DNA of 64,000 nt from Paramicrobacterium sp051513965 (GCF_051513965.1 NZ_CP195847.1:2046001-2110000); one strand, 5' to 3'; counted from the first letter of the stretch, positions 16,922-26,413 are shown. A program made the numbers and translations. The notes: generated by a model not told the origin, from the sequence alone.

Positions 16922-18405
16922 TAATATGCTCCCGTCGGCGAAACGACTTCGCGTATGGTTTTGAGCAGTATTGAAAGATCCCTCGTCAAAGACCAATTCT
17001 CGACATAGTAGAGGTCCAAACGAATTGCGTCTTCCCAATCCAGATTTGACCGACCGCTAACCTGCCAAAGACCGCTCATCCCCGGTTTCACCATCAAACG
17101 TCGCTTTGCGGTCGCGTCATACATGGCCACTTCGTCTGCACGCTGAGGTCGGGGGCCGACAAGACTCATCTCACCACGGAAAACATTCAGAAGTTGCGGC
17201 AATTCATCAAGCGAATATTTACGAAGGTACGTCCCGATTCTCGTCACTCGGGGGTCATCTTGAACCTTGAAGAGCGGTCGATCGCGCGTGCCCTGCGCTT
17301 TGAGAAGGAGATCAAGGTGCTTGTCCGAATCTTGACGCATTGATCGGAACTTACGAATCTGAAACGGGATCCCGCGCAAACCGACTCTCTCTTGTGAGTA
17401 AAACACGGGGCCTTGACTTGACGTCTTAACTAATATTGCGAGTACCAGGAAGAGCGGCGATAGGACGATGAGCAATAGAGCGGACCCAACGATGTCGAAC
17501 AATCGCTTCGTTACCACCTCTCGCGCTTCCATTCGCGGAGTCTCAACATGAATAAGCGGAAGACCCGCCACCGGCCGCACGCTTAACCGGGGGCCAGCAA
17601 TATTCGTAAGGCTAGGCGCCATAATGAGGTGGTGGCGCCCAGGTGTCAGGTGCCAGCTAATGTCATTGATATCAGCAGGCGACAGATGCTCGTTGCTTGC
17701 AATCACGAGTGTGTCTGCACCGGTCTCGTCCATCAACTGCACATAATCACCAGCTGTCTTCATGTTTGGCAAGCCGCGACTCTCTCGAAGGTCGCTCACC
17801 TCAGGCACATCTTCGTCGCGACCAGTGAGGCAAATTCCGACAAGCTTCAGATCCGTTGCCCCGCGGCGGCTGAGATCCTCCACAATTGCATCACACGCAG
17901 AACGTGAGCCCACCAGGATTGCCCGAGAAACGAACTCGCCTTCCCGACGCTTTGAGCTGATCCAGCCTCTCCAGATCCACCGAGAAAGCAGAAGCAAGAG
18001 AGTTCCTATTGGAAATGCAAGAAGCAGGTAACCGCGCGAGAACTCGATCTGAAACAACAATGAGAAAATTGCTGTTATCCCAAACAACCTAATGCTTGCA
18101 TCAAGAATTGCTCGGTACTCTTCGGTACCTGTTCCAATTATCCGTGACGAACGCGAGCCATATATTTCCAAGACGATCATCCACGCGATCGAAAGACAAA
18201 GCGATACTCCCCAGTATCCGACGCCTACCCCTGCGAGTTCCGTCCCCGTACCAAGCCAGACGACTTGAGTAAGAAAAACTACCGCCAGAACAATGACTAC
18301 ATCGCTAACGACGACGCGACGCGCGTAAATCTCAGACCAATGCCGAGAAATGCGTGCGACAGACACTTCCGGCCTGTCGCTCACCTCATTGGCAGTTCGA
18401 AGCAT
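16921..18405 (-). CDS. Polyprenyl phosphoglycosyl transferase (WcaJ/CpsE type), initiates the repeat unit
   Basis: 494 residues from ATG 18405 (GAGGA just upstream); a longer frame to 18495 is less likely. The N-terminal third has four to five membrane spans, then a Rossmann-like CoA-binding region (FVSRAILVGSRSACDAIVEDL). The C-terminal ~200 residues are the catalytic sugar-transferase domain: KRLFDIVGSALLLIVLSPLF, GPVFYSQERVG, IRKFRSM, SLDELPQLLNVFRGEMSLVG and KPGMSGLWQVSGRS. The enzyme transfers a sugar-1-phosphate from a nucleotide sugar to undecaprenyl phosphate and so starts each repeat unit. It heads the minus-strand GT run and sits at the edge of the lower-GC island. Confidence 0.92.
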   Translation of the reverse strand: MLRTANEVSDRPEVSVARISRHWSEIYARRVVVSDVVIVLAVVFLTQVVWLGTGTELAGVGVGYWGVSLCLSIAWMIVLEIYGSRSSRIIGTGTEEYRAILDASIRLFGITAIFSLLFQIEFSRGYLLLAFPIGTLLLLLSRWIWRGWISSKRREGEFVSRAILVGSRSACDAIVEDLSRRGATDLKLVGICLTGRDEDVPEVSDLRESRGLPNMKTAGDYVQLMDETGADTLVIASNEHLSPADINDISWHLTPGRHHLIMAPSLTNIAGPRLSVRPVAGLPLIHVETPRMEAREVVTKRLFDIVGSALLLIVLSPLFLVLAILVKTSSQGPVFYSQERVGLRGIPFQIRKFRSMRQDSDKHLDLLLKAQGTRDRPLFKVQDDPRVTRIGTYLRKYSLDELPQLLNVFRGEMSLVGPRPQRADEVAMYDATAKRRLMVKPGMSGLWQVSGRSNLDWEDAIRLDLYYVENWSLTRDLSILLKTIREVVSPTGAY

Positions 18406-18539
18406 CCGTCCTCGTTTCCCCTCAATGCACGCATTCAGGTGAAAACGCACACATGACGTCTCCAATAGGTTACAGGTGACCGGTTTTCCTAACACCTTCC
18501 TGGCCCCAGGACTGGGGCCCCTATTGCGTCACCGGCAGG

Positions 18540-19178
18540 TCAATCTTTTCTGCTGTTCTCCAGCACTGATTCCTGGGTGAGAATCCCACCAGATTCTTGG
18601 AGATAGCATCCGCCACAGAGGGACTCATAGGTGACGTCATCGCCGTCGATCGCGACCTGGTCGCCGTCGAAGATGAACCGCTCACCGACGCGTCGACCGT
18701 TGAAGAGCGCCTTGCGGCCGCAGCGGCAGATGGTCTTCAGCTCTTCGAGCGAGTGCGCCACCTCGAGGAGGCGCCGACTGCCGGGGAACGCTCGGGTGCG
18801 GAAGTCAGTGCGGATTCCGTAAGCGAGGACGGGAATGTCTTCGAGGAGAGCGATTCGGAGCATCCCGTCAACCTGGTCTTCGGTCAGGAACTGTGCCTCG
18901 TCGAGGAGGAGACAGCTGACGTCCTGCTGCATGGCAGTGATGTGTGCCGCACGCTTCTGCTGGAACTGCGCATAGACGTCATCGTCAGGAGTGATGAGGT
19001 AGTCGACCTCGCGAGTGACACCGAGCCGGCTCTCGATGTGGCGGTCGCCTTTCGTGTCAACGGAGGGCTTGGAGAGAAGCACGTGCTGCCCGCGCTCTTC
19101 GTAGTTGTACGCCGCTTGGAGGAGTGCCGTGCTCTTGCCAGAATTCATCGCGCCGTAGCGGAAGTACAGTTTTGCCAC
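18540..19178 (-). CDS. tdk: Thymidine kinase
   Basis: 212 residues from GTG 19178, giving the normal opening AKLYFRYGAMNSGKST with the P-loop at 9-17; longer starts run into the next gene. Other family blocks are CLLLDEAQFL, IPVLAYGIRTDFR and zinc-binding cysteines CRCG and LCGGCY near the C-terminus. The enzyme phosphorylates thymidine for salvage in the cytoplasm. Base composition here has already risen to the GC-rich backbone, so the gene probably marks the chromosomal flank of the capsule island. It overlaps nothing essential and is co-oriented with the acyltransferase-like gene upstream, 10 bases away. Confidence 0.93.
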   Translation of the reverse strand: MAKLYFRYGAMNSGKSTALLQAAYNYEERGQHVLLSKPSVDTKGDRHIESRLGVTREVDYLITPDDDVYAQFQQKRAAHITAMQQDVSCLLLDEAQFLTEDQVDGMLRIALLEDIPVLAYGIRTDFRTRAFPGSRRLLEVAHSLEELKTICRCGRKALFNGRRVGERFIFDGDQVAIDGDDVTYESLCGGCYLQESGGILTQESVLENSRKD

Positions 19179-19188
19179 GGATACGAGT

Positions 19189-20277
19189 TTAGAGGTCGCG
19201 CGCACCCGGTCGGTGCGGCTGGAACAGCGATTTGCGGCGCCCCGTGACGAAACCGAGGAGCCATTCGACCGGTCCTGTTCCGATGAAGCGCCACCACGCC
19301 CACCCGATGAGGATCATCACAGGAACGATGACGAGCCACCCCAGATAGACGTTCTCCGAAGGACGGGCGTACTGTACGTTCCACGCGGCGATGACCGCGA
19401 CGTGCAGAAGGTAAAGACTCAGCGCGACCTGTCCACACGCGCGCAGCGGCACGAAGACGGCGGCGATCACACGACGCCACGTCTCATGCTTAAGCGTGGC
19501 GAGCAGCACCACGAGCACGTAAGTGAGGAACACGAGGCCGACATCGTGAAGCGTGTCAGGGTAGGAGCCGGAGACGGAGGGCTGCCACCCGGCAAGGCGC
19601 TCCCCCAGCGGACGCACGAGGTATGCGAACGGTGCGGCGGCGAGCATCGTCCAGAGCACGGCATCACGTCGAAAACCGTGCCGAAGGAGCAGCGCTCCGA
19701 GCAGGAAGAACGGGAGCAGGTTCGTCAGACGATAGTGGCCGCCGACCGCCACCCATGAGGCAACGTCTCTGACGGCATCCCCGTGCAGATAGACCCACAC
19801 CTGCGTTCTCGCCCATGCGTTGAACGGAGAGCTGAAGATCGCGATGGCGATGGTGACGGCGACGAGCGTGCGCGTGCGAAGTGCAACCAGGGCAGCTCCG
19901 ACGATGAGCAGCACGCCCAGGTGGGCGAGGATGATCGCCACCCACGACCCCCACGTGCCCATCCAGACGCCGAGCGCGATGAGGACGACGCCGCGGATGA
20001 TCTGCTGCAGGTACGTGACACCGCGGGAGGAGCTGCGGTTCCAGACGATCTGCGCAGAGATGCCCATGACGAGGGCGAAGAGCGGAGACGCCAGGTCGTT
20101 GATGTTGCCCACGAGAAACGAGACCGGGCGTGGGAGGTGCGGCAGAAACGGATTCGCGTGTGCGATGAGCATCGCGACGATCGCGACGCCGCGGAGGACG
20201 TCGGGAATCACCAACCGAGTCGTGCTCGCCACAGCTCGCACGCGCGTCATCTGGTCACCGTCGCCCTGCGCGTTCAT
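19189..20277 (-). CDS. Multi-spanning acyltransferase-like membrane protein (DUF418/HGSNAT-like)
   Basis: 362 residues from ATG 20277 (a GTG directly before it is also possible). The opening IPDVLRGVAIVAMLIAHANPF is the conserved first membrane helix of the HGSNAT/DUF418/DUF1624 group, and VPLRACGQVALSLYLLHVAV is the C-terminal DUF418-like block. Ten or so membrane spans are seen. Members are thought to transfer acyl groups from CoA donors across the membrane to sugars or glycans, but most are untested. Lying between tdk and rmlA, it could acetylate an envelope glycan. Function by family resemblance only. Confidence 0.72.
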   Translation of the reverse strand: MNAQGDGDQMTRVRAVASTTRLVIPDVLRGVAIVAMLIAHANPFLPHLPRPVSFLVGNINDLASPLFALVMGISAQIVWNRSSSRGVTYLQQIIRGVVLIALGVWMGTWGSWVAIILAHLGVLLIVGAALVALRTRTLVAVTIAIAIFSSPFNAWARTQVWVYLHGDAVRDVASWVAVGGHYRLTNLLPFFLLGALLLRHGFRRDAVLWTMLAAAPFAYLVRPLGERLAGWQPSVSGSYPDTLHDVGLVFLTYVLVVLLATLKHETWRRVIAAVFVPLRACGQVALSLYLLHVAVIAAWNVQYARPSENVYLGWLVIVPVMILIGWAWWRFIGTGPVEWLLGFVTGRRKSLFQPHRPGARDL

Positions 20278-20315
20278 CACGCACTCAGGATAGCCAGTGA
20301 TCGGCGAGCGCCGCG

Positions 20316-21176
20316 CTACACCTCGAGCTGAGCGAGGTACGCGCCGTAGCCGCTCTTCGAGTACCGCTCGGCGTAGGCAGCGAGCTGAGTGTCGTCGATC
20401 CAACCGTTGCGCCACGCGATCTCTTCGATGCATCCGATCTTGTGACCTTGCCGCTCCTCGATGACGCGCACGTATTCGGAGGCCTGCATCATGGACGCGA
20501 TGGTGCCGGTGTCGAGCCACGCGGTGCCGCGCTGCAAGATCTCGACGCGTAGCTCACCGGCATCCAAGTACCGCTGATTGACTGACGAGATCTCGAGCTC
20601 ACCCCGCGCGCTCGGCGTCACCGAACGGGCAATTTCGATGACCCTGTTGTCATAGAAGTAGAGCCCGGGCACCGCGTAGTTGCTCTTGGGGACCGCCGGC
20701 TTCTCCTCGATGCTCACCGCATGGCAGTGCTCGTCGAACTCGACGACTCCGTAGGCCGTTGGGTTTGCAACGTGGTAGGCGAAGATCAGGCCCCCGGTCA
20801 GTGCGTTGTGGCCCTGCAGAGCGGTGCCGAGGCCGGTGCCGTGAAAGATGTTGTCTCCGAGCACGAGAGCGACACTGTCATCGCCGATGAACTGCTCGCC
20901 GATCAGAAACGCCTGAGCCAGGCCGTCCGGTGAGGGCTGCACAGCGTATTGCAGCTCGAGCCCCAGGTGCGAGCCGTCACCGAGCAGGGCCTCGAACTGC
21001 GCGCGGTGCTCGGGCGTCGTGATGATCAGGATCTCTCTGACCCCCGCCATCATGAGCGTCGACATCGGGTAGTAGATCATCGGCTTGTCATAGATGGGCA
21101 TCAGCTGCTTCGAGATGCCGCGCGTGATAGGCCACAGACGCGTGCCTGACCCACCGGCCAGAATGATTCCGCGCAT
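20316..21176 (-). CDS. rmlA: Glucose-1-phosphate thymidylyltransferase
   Basis: 286 residues, the usual length. MRGIILAGGSGTRLWPITRG is the nucleotide-binding signature; KQLMPIYDKPMIYYPMSTLM, VLGDNIFHGTGLG, SIEEKPAVPKSNYAV and WLDTGT complete the family pattern. It makes dTDP-glucose from dTTP and glucose-1-phosphate, the first committed step of dTDP-L-rhamnose synthesis. It is divergent from rmlD across a 90-base gap, so both may share a control region. Neighbouring rmlD and rmlB supply later steps. Confidence 0.96.
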   Translation of the reverse strand: MRGIILAGGSGTRLWPITRGISKQLMPIYDKPMIYYPMSTLMMAGVREILIITTPEHRAQFEALLGDGSHLGLELQYAVQPSPDGLAQAFLIGEQFIGDDSVALVLGDNIFHGTGLGTALQGHNALTGGLIFAYHVANPTAYGVVEFDEHCHAVSIEEKPAVPKSNYAVPGLYFYDNRVIEIARSVTPSARGELEISSVNQRYLDAGELRVEILQRGTAWLDTGTIASMMQASEYVRVIEERQGHKIGCIEEIAWRNGWIDDTQLAAYAERYSKSGYGAYLAQLEV

Positions 21177-21266
21177 GTCGCCCTCCGCTGCTCTGATCGC
21201 TGGGAGTCTAACCTTGAAAGTAGCGTTAAAACTGAGATGTACTCACTTTTGGGGGAGGATGGACTC

Positions 21267-22154
21267 ATGCGGATTCTCATCACGGGCGCGGGCGGGATGC
21301 TCGGCACGGAACTGTGCGAACAGCTCTCCCACCACGACGTGACGGCGCCCGGCCACGACGAGCTCGACATCGCTGACGCATCAGCGGTGAGGCGATGGGC
21401 CTCCGGGCACGACGTCATCATCAACGCCGCGGCATACACCGACGTCGATGGTGCTGAAACCGATGAGGATGCCGCCACTCGAGTGAACGCGGAGGGACCG
21501 CGGTTTCTTGCGGAGGCGGCGAAATCGCACGGTGCGCGTCTCGTGCAGATCTCGACCGACTACGTGTTCGACGGGAGTGCGTCGGCACCGTATGACGAGG
21601 ATGCGCCGCTCCATCCGGCATCCGCCTATGGTCGTTCCAAGGCCGCGGGTGAGAGATTCGTGCGCAGCATCTACCCGGAGGGAAGCATCATCGCGCGCAC
21701 GGCCTGGCTGTATGGGCGGCATGGTCGGAGCTTTCCTGCAACGATGCTCGCGCTGGCCGCGACACGAGAGACGATCGACGTCGTCGCCGATCAGTGCGGT
21801 CAGCCGACGTGGGCGCGGGACGTCGCCGCACGCATACGCTTTCTGCTCGACCGACGTGCTGCACCCGGCGTCTACCACTGCACGAACAGCGGAGAGGCGA
21901 CCTGGTACGACTTCGCTCGTGCCGTGTTCGAGGAGTGCGGCTTGGACCCCGACCGCATTCGCCCAACCGACAGCTCTCACTTCGTACGCCCTGCGCGGCG
22001 TCCCCAGAACTCGGTGCTCGGGCATGCGGCGTGGCATCGGGAGAGGATGTCGCCGCTGCAGCACTGGCGCGAGGCCCTGCACGATGCCGCGCGAACTGGG
22101 GTATTCGACGACGCTCTCGGGCAGACCCGAGGCGCGCAGGCTAGCCTAGGCTGA
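21267..22154 (+). CDS. rmlD: dTDP-4-dehydrorhamnose reductase
   Basis: 295 residues from ATG 21267, with GGAGG upstream; a frame opening 30 bases earlier lacks a site. MRILITGAGGMLGTEL is the NAD(P)-binding loop; INAAAYTDVDGAE, ISTDYVFDG and the catalytic YGRSKAAGE follow. It reduces dTDP-4-keto-L-rhamnose to dTDP-L-rhamnose. The stop is 4 bases before the rmlB start, so the two form an operon. No epimerase domain (RmlC) is fused to it, although such fusions are known in other actinobacteria. Confidence 0.94.
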   Translation: MRILITGAGGMLGTELCEQLSHHDVTAPGHDELDIADASAVRRWASGHDVIINAAAYTDVDGAETDEDAATRVNAEGPRFLAEAAKSHGARLVQISTDYVFDGSASAPYDEDAPLHPASAYGRSKAAGERFVRSIYPEGSIIARTAWLYGRHGRSFPATMLALAATRETIDVVADQCGQPTWARDVAARIRFLLDRRAAPGVYHCTNSGEATWYDFARAVFEECGLDPDRIRPTDSSHFVRPARRPQNSVLGHAAWHRERMSPLQHWREALHDAARTGVFDDALGQTRGAQASLG

Positions 22155-22158
22155 TCCC

Positions 22159-23160
22159 GTGTCAGCCCTCCTCGTCACCGGCGGCGCCGGCTTCATCGGC
22201 GCCAACTTCGTGCACCACGTGCTCGCGCACACGGAGCACACCGTCACCGTGCTCGACAAGCTGACGTACGCGGCAAGCGCGGCATCCCTCTCTGATCTGC
22301 CCACAGATCGGTCACGACTCGTCGTCGGGGACATCGCCGACGCTTGGCTAGTCGACTCTCTCGTCGCCGAGCACGACATCGTCGTGCACTTCGCCGCCGA
22401 GAGCCACAATGACAACTCGCTCGACGACCCGAAGCCGTTTCTCGAGAGCAACATCATCGGCACGTATACGCTGCTCGAGGCAGTGCGTCGGCACGGCACA
22501 AGGTTCCACCACATTTCGACGGACGAGGTGTACGGCGACCTCGCCCTCGATGACCCCCAGCGGTTCACGGAGGAGACGCCCTACAACCCGTCGAGTCCAT
22601 ACTCATCGACGAAGGCGGGCAGCGACCTGCTCGTGCGGGCGTGGGTGAGGTCGTTCGGCATCAACGCAACGATCAGCAACTGCTCCAACAACTACGGCCC
22701 CTATCAGCACGTCGAGAAGTTCATTCCACGGCAGATCACGAACGTTCTCACCGGGGTACGGCCGAAACTCTATGGCGCGGGTGTGAACGTGCGCGACTGG
22801 ATCCACGCCGACGATCACTCGTCCGCGGTGCTGACGATCGTGGAACGCGGGCGGATCGGTGAGACCTATCTGATCGGCGCCGACGGAGAGAAGAACAATC
22901 GCGAGGTCATCGAGATGATTCTCGAGCAGATGGGCCGGCCGGCGGATGCCTACGATCACGTCACCGACCGCCCCGGGCACGATCTTCGGTACGCCATCGA
23001 TTCGACGAAGCTGCGCACCGAGCTCGGGTGGGAGCCTCGCTTCACGAACTTCGCCGAGGGCCTTGCCGCCACGATCGATTGGTACATGAACAATCGCGAC
23101 TGGTGGGACGCGCAGAAGGCCGCGGCCGAATCCCGTTACGCGGCGCAGGCGCAGCGTTGA
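22159..23160 (+). CDS. rmlB: dTDP-glucose 4,6-dehydratase
   Basis: 333 residues from GTG 22159, 4 bases after rmlD. LLVTGGAGFIGANFV binds NAD; FAAESHNDNS, HHISTDEVYGDL and the catalytic YSSTKAGSDLLV (Tyr and Lys of the SDR triad) are in place, followed by NCSNNYGPYQHVEKFIPRQI, a stretch highly typical of RmlB. It converts dTDP-glucose to dTDP-4-keto-6-deoxyglucose. A 12-bp stem hairpin follows the stop at 23164-23202. The next pathway enzyme, RmlC, is not in the window. Confidence 0.96.
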   Translation: MSALLVTGGAGFIGANFVHHVLAHTEHTVTVLDKLTYAASAASLSDLPTDRSRLVVGDIADAWLVDSLVAEHDIVVHFAAESHNDNSLDDPKPFLESNIIGTYTLLEAVRRHGTRFHHISTDEVYGDLALDDPQRFTEETPYNPSSPYSSTKAGSDLLVRAWVRSFGINATISNCSNNYGPYQHVEKFIPRQITNVLTGVRPKLYGAGVNVRDWIHADDHSSAVLTIVERGRIGETYLIGADGEKNNREVIEMILEQMGRPADAYDHVTDRPGHDLRYAIDSTKLRTELGWEPRFTNFAEGLAATIDWYMNNRDWWDAQKAAAESRYAAQAQR

Positions 23161-23163
23161 CGA

Positions 23164-23202
23164 GCAGCCCTCAGACAACGAGCGACGTTATCTGAGGGCT
23201 GC
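23164..23202. terminator. Stem-loop between convergent rmlB and the Tat-signal protein gene
   Basis: GCAGCCCTCAGA (23164-23175) pairs perfectly with TCTGAGGGCTGC (23191-23202) over a 15-base loop. It lies directly after the rmlB stop and downstream of the convergent gene at 23266-23754, so it may serve both. There is no T run. Confidence 0.65.
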
Positions 23203-23265
23203 CCGTGGATGATCGCGTGAGCAGAACTGGAGCTGGGGCCGCCTGCTGCAGCGAAGTTTGGGGCC

Positions 23266-23754
23266 TTAGATGAAGACTCCCGATGCAGAGCCGTTCACAT
23301 CGCCTGTGACCTGCGTCGTTGCTGTACCGGGGATTGAGATCGTGTAGTAGTAGCTCACCGTCGTCTCTCCAGGAACGGGAGTGATCGTCACGGTCGACGT
23401 CCCTTCGCCCTCAATCGTTCCGATCCCCATCCGGTCCGCTGCGTCGAGCGTGATCGTGGCGCCTTCAGGGGCTGTGATCGTGATGACCGTGTTCTCGGGG
23501 AAGACCGCCGGGGTGGCCGGACGCGTCGTCGTATCGATCGTCTGAATTTCGCCCTGCGCCCACTCCCCTGCGGTGATCGCCGAGCCAGTCGTCACGCGCA
23601 CCGACGTCGCGTTCTCTGAGGGCTCTGGCTCCACCGTCGATGCCGCCGCCAGCGGCGTTGCCGTCGCCACTGCGATGACCGGCGCTGCCCATGCTGCGCC
23701 CTTCACAAGCGTCCGGCGTTTGATCGACTTCGGTGCTTTTGCGTTGCTTTCCAT
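23266..23754 (-). CDS. Tat-signal exported protein, beta-rich, no cysteine
   Basis: 162 residues, no recognised family. The N-terminus KRRTLVKGAAWAAPVIAV (Arg13, Arg14) then ATPLAAAS is the same signal-peptide pattern as at 916-1536 and 56737-57759. The short mature part is rich in Thr, Ser, Val and Gly with repeated TVTIT/TITL strands, suggesting a small immunoglobulin-like domain. It has no cysteine, no sortase motif and no obvious anchor, so it is probably secreted or held by protein contacts. It is convergent with rmlB. The surroundings (polysaccharide precursors on one side, ABC exporter on the other) do not reveal a role. Confidence 0.75.
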   Translation of the reverse strand: MESNAKAPKSIKRRTLVKGAAWAAPVIAVATATPLAAASTVEPEPSENATSVRVTTGSAITAGEWAQGEIQTIDTTTRPATPAVFPENTVITITAPEGATITLDAADRMGIGTIEGEGTSTVTITPVPGETTVSYYYTISIPGTATTQVTGDVNGSASGVFI

Positions 23755-23927
23755 TCGTTCCCAAATACCTTTCTGCCCAGAGGGCCCTTTGTTCCCTGGT
23801 GATGACTACTGTCATCGGAAGCGGCGGCTGTGGGGCCGGAAAAGTACTTGCGCGTCGCATTCGGTATTGCTCTTGTCGCACTTGGTGGCTTCGCGCCCGT
23901 CGCAGAGCGTCGCAGCGGCGTCGGTTC

Positions 23928-26411
23928 TCAGGCGGCGTCAGCGTATGCGAGGTCACCACGCATCGCTGAGCGGGTGGGCACGAGCGTGGCCGCGAAGCCG
24001 ATCAGCGCGGTGACCGCGACGATGACGCCGAGGACCAGCGGTGAGACGCTCGGCACCGGCTGGCCACTGACCCCGAGCGCGATTCCCACGAGCGGGATGA
24101 CCGCGACGACAAGACCGAGCAGCGTCGCCACCACGACCGTGAAGGTGGCCTCGATCATGGCCATCGCGGTGACCTGGCCGCGCGTGCTGCCGAGGCGGCG
24201 CAGCAGCGCGAACTCAGCGCGGCGCTCGCTCGTCGCCATCACGAGCGTGTTGACGACCGCAAGTGCGATGAAGCCGAGCAGCAGCAGAAGTGCGGCGACA
24301 GATGCCCACGACTGGGCGGCCTCGTCGGTCTCGACGTGACCGAGAGCTGCGGCATCCGTCGTCTGGAGTCCGAGATCGCGGATCTCCGCGCCGACGGCTG
24401 TGACTGTGCCCGGTGCTGTCGCAACGAGGAGTGCGTCATCGAGCGCGTCTGAGGTGTGGGGCCTGAGGGCGTCAGCCGCCATCGTGAGCGGTCCGAAGCC
24501 GAGGGCGCGCTGGTAGATCGCGACGATGGTTGTAGTGACGGGGGTTCCGTCACCGAGAGTGAACTGAACGGCGTCACCGAGACCTGCGCCGAAGCTGGCG
24601 GCCTGCGCCTGGCTCACCGCCACGGTGTCGGGCTGCGCGAGGTCGGCGAGGGCTCCGGCCGTGACGCCGAGGTCGATGAGATCGATGGATGCCGTCGGAT
24701 CGACACCTTGAATCGGAACGCTCTCGGTCATGGTCTCGTCTGCAGCGAGGGTGGTCGTGACGACAGCCGTCGAGCGGATCAGCGGGGTGACTTCGCGGAC
24801 GTCGTCGAGGGCGGCGACGCGTGCGGCGGCATCCTCTGACACCCCTGCCGGTGCGGTGACGGCGAGGTCTGCCGTTGCGCCGTGCTCCGCCTGGCGGGCG
24901 GCTTCGGTGGCGATAGTTGCCGGCACCGCGATCTGCACGAGGGCGAACGTGACACCGAGTGCGAGCGGGATGATCGCGGTGGAGAGGCGGCGGCTGAAGC
25001 CGCGGACGTTCGCCTCGGCGAGCACCGCGGACGCGGCCGGGCTGCGGCGAAGCGCCGGTGCGATAGCCGAGAGCGCCGCCGTCACAATGCGGGGGCCGAG
25101 AACCGCGGTTCCGATGATCATGCTGAGAGCGGAGCTGCCGGCACCCGCGAGGCCGAGTTCGCCCGGGAGAAACAGTGGGGTGAGCGCCGCGGCTGCGCCG
25201 GCTCCGACGAGCGTGAGGCCGGTGATGAGGCGCGCGCGGCTGAGCGTGGGGCTCTGCACGTGGGACGCGGCGAGCGCGTCGATCGGCGAGGCGTTCGCAG
25301 GGCGTCGTGCGCTGGCGTGGGCTGCGAGCGCCGCGGTGGCGACGGTGAGGAGGGCGGCTCCGACAGCGGGGAGCGGACTGATCGCGAGCATGAAGCCATG
25401 CGGAAAGAGCTGCGCGGTCTCGAACGTCCGCGCGAGGAGCCACGAGAGCGCGTAGCCCGGCGCGATGGCGAGCACCGCGGCGACACCTGCGATGAGCGTA
25501 GTCTCCCCCACGAGCAGCCGCTGGATCTGCCGCGGCTGGGCCCCGACGGCGCGGAGCAGAGCGATGTCTTCACGGCGCTGGGCGATCGCGAGCGAGAGCG
25601 TGCTCGCCACGACGAACATGGCGATGACGAGGGCGAGGCCCGCGAGGGATCCACTGAGCGCCGTCAGCGTGGCTCTGGCGGTCGCGGCATCGAGGTTCTC
25701 GGCATCGCCGCGTTCGATTCCGGTGTAGGTGACGACGCCAGGAATGGCGCTTCGAATCTCGGTCGCGAGTGTCGCGGCATCCATGCCCTGTTCGGCCTGA
25801 ACGACGACGAGGTCGACCATTCCGGGGTGCGGCCAGAGAGCGTCGATAGCGTCCGGGGAAAGGAAGACCTGCGTTTCATCGACCGAGGTCACGGTCGGTT
25901 CGGCGATGCCGCTCACGGTGTATTCGTGAGGGATGCCGCCGTGGCTGAGCACCGCCGTGTCGCCGATCGTGAGGCCGAGGCTCGGATCGACGACGATGTC
26001 GTCTGCGGTGTGCGGGGCGGTTCCGGAGGTCAGGTCGTAGGGGGTGAGCGCGGCGGACTGCCAGGAGTGGGCCGCCACGGCATCCCCTGACTCTGTCGCG
26101 AGTGGGATGGTCACGTCGGCGATCGCGTCGGCGACGCCGGGGATGCGCGCGATGTCACTCACGATGTCATCGCTCACGTGTGCGCGTTCGGTGAGGGGCA
26201 CCGGCAGGTCGTCGGGGACGGACTGAGACTGCGGGGCTCCCACGATGATGTCTGCGGCGGCGAAGCGCTGGGCGGGGACGCCGCCGCGCAGACCCGACTC
26301 GAGAAGCACCCCGAGGCCGGTGGAGAGGGCTGCGGCGAGAAACACCGCGACCGCGACGCCCGCGAGACTGCGGCGGTGATGGACGGCGGAGGCACGTGCG
26401 AGAGCCCACAT
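23928..26411 (-). CDS. FtsX-like ABC transporter permease
   Basis: 827 residues from ATG 26411, two bases after the ATPase stop; the much longer open frame upstream overlaps the ATPase gene and is spurious. One N-terminal membrane helix (AGVAVAVFLAAALSTGLGVL) precedes a large extracellular region, then two FtsX/MacB_PCD modules each with groups of membrane helices (ALVIAMFVVASTLSLAIAQR and the C-terminal LLLLGFIALAVVNTLVMATS). Each ends with the typical ER-RAE-ALLR-G pattern (SERRAEFALLRRLGSTRGQV). With the LolD/MacB-like ATPase it should form a mechanotransmission exporter or lipid/peptide-handling pump, not a classic importer. The nearby two-component system probably regulates it. Confidence 0.88.
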   Translation of the reverse strand: MWALARASAVHHRRSLAGVAVAVFLAAALSTGLGVLLESGLRGGVPAQRFAAADIIVGAPQSQSVPDDLPVPLTERAHVSDDIVSDIARIPGVADAIADVTIPLATESGDAVAAHSWQSAALTPYDLTSGTAPHTADDIVVDPSLGLTIGDTAVLSHGGIPHEYTVSGIAEPTVTSVDETQVFLSPDAIDALWPHPGMVDLVVVQAEQGMDAATLATEIRSAIPGVVTYTGIERGDAENLDAATARATLTALSGSLAGLALVIAMFVVASTLSLAIAQRREDIALLRAVGAQPRQIQRLLVGETTLIAGVAAVLAIAPGYALSWLLARTFETAQLFPHGFMLAISPLPAVGAALLTVATAALAAHASARRPANASPIDALAASHVQSPTLSRARLITGLTLVGAGAAAALTPLFLPGELGLAGAGSSALSMIIGTAVLGPRIVTAALSAIAPALRRSPAASAVLAEANVRGFSRRLSTAIIPLALGVTFALVQIAVPATIATEAARQAEHGATADLAVTAPAGVSEDAAARVAALDDVREVTPLIRSTAVVTTTLAADETMTESVPIQGVDPTASIDLIDLGVTAGALADLAQPDTVAVSQAQAASFGAGLGDAVQFTLGDGTPVTTTIVAIYQRALGFGPLTMAADALRPHTSDALDDALLVATAPGTVTAVGAEIRDLGLQTTDAAALGHVETDEAAQSWASVAALLLLLGFIALAVVNTLVMATSERRAEFALLRRLGSTRGQVTAMAMIEATFTVVVATLLGLVVAVIPLVGIALGVSGQPVPSVSPLVLGVIVAVTALIGFAATLVPTRSAMRGDLAYADAA

Positions 26412-26413
26412 GG

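Noticed and set aside
24882..26090. A 402-codon open frame opposite the FtsX permease
   Set aside because: Very rich in Arg, Glu and Gly, no motifs, and antisense to a well-supported permease.
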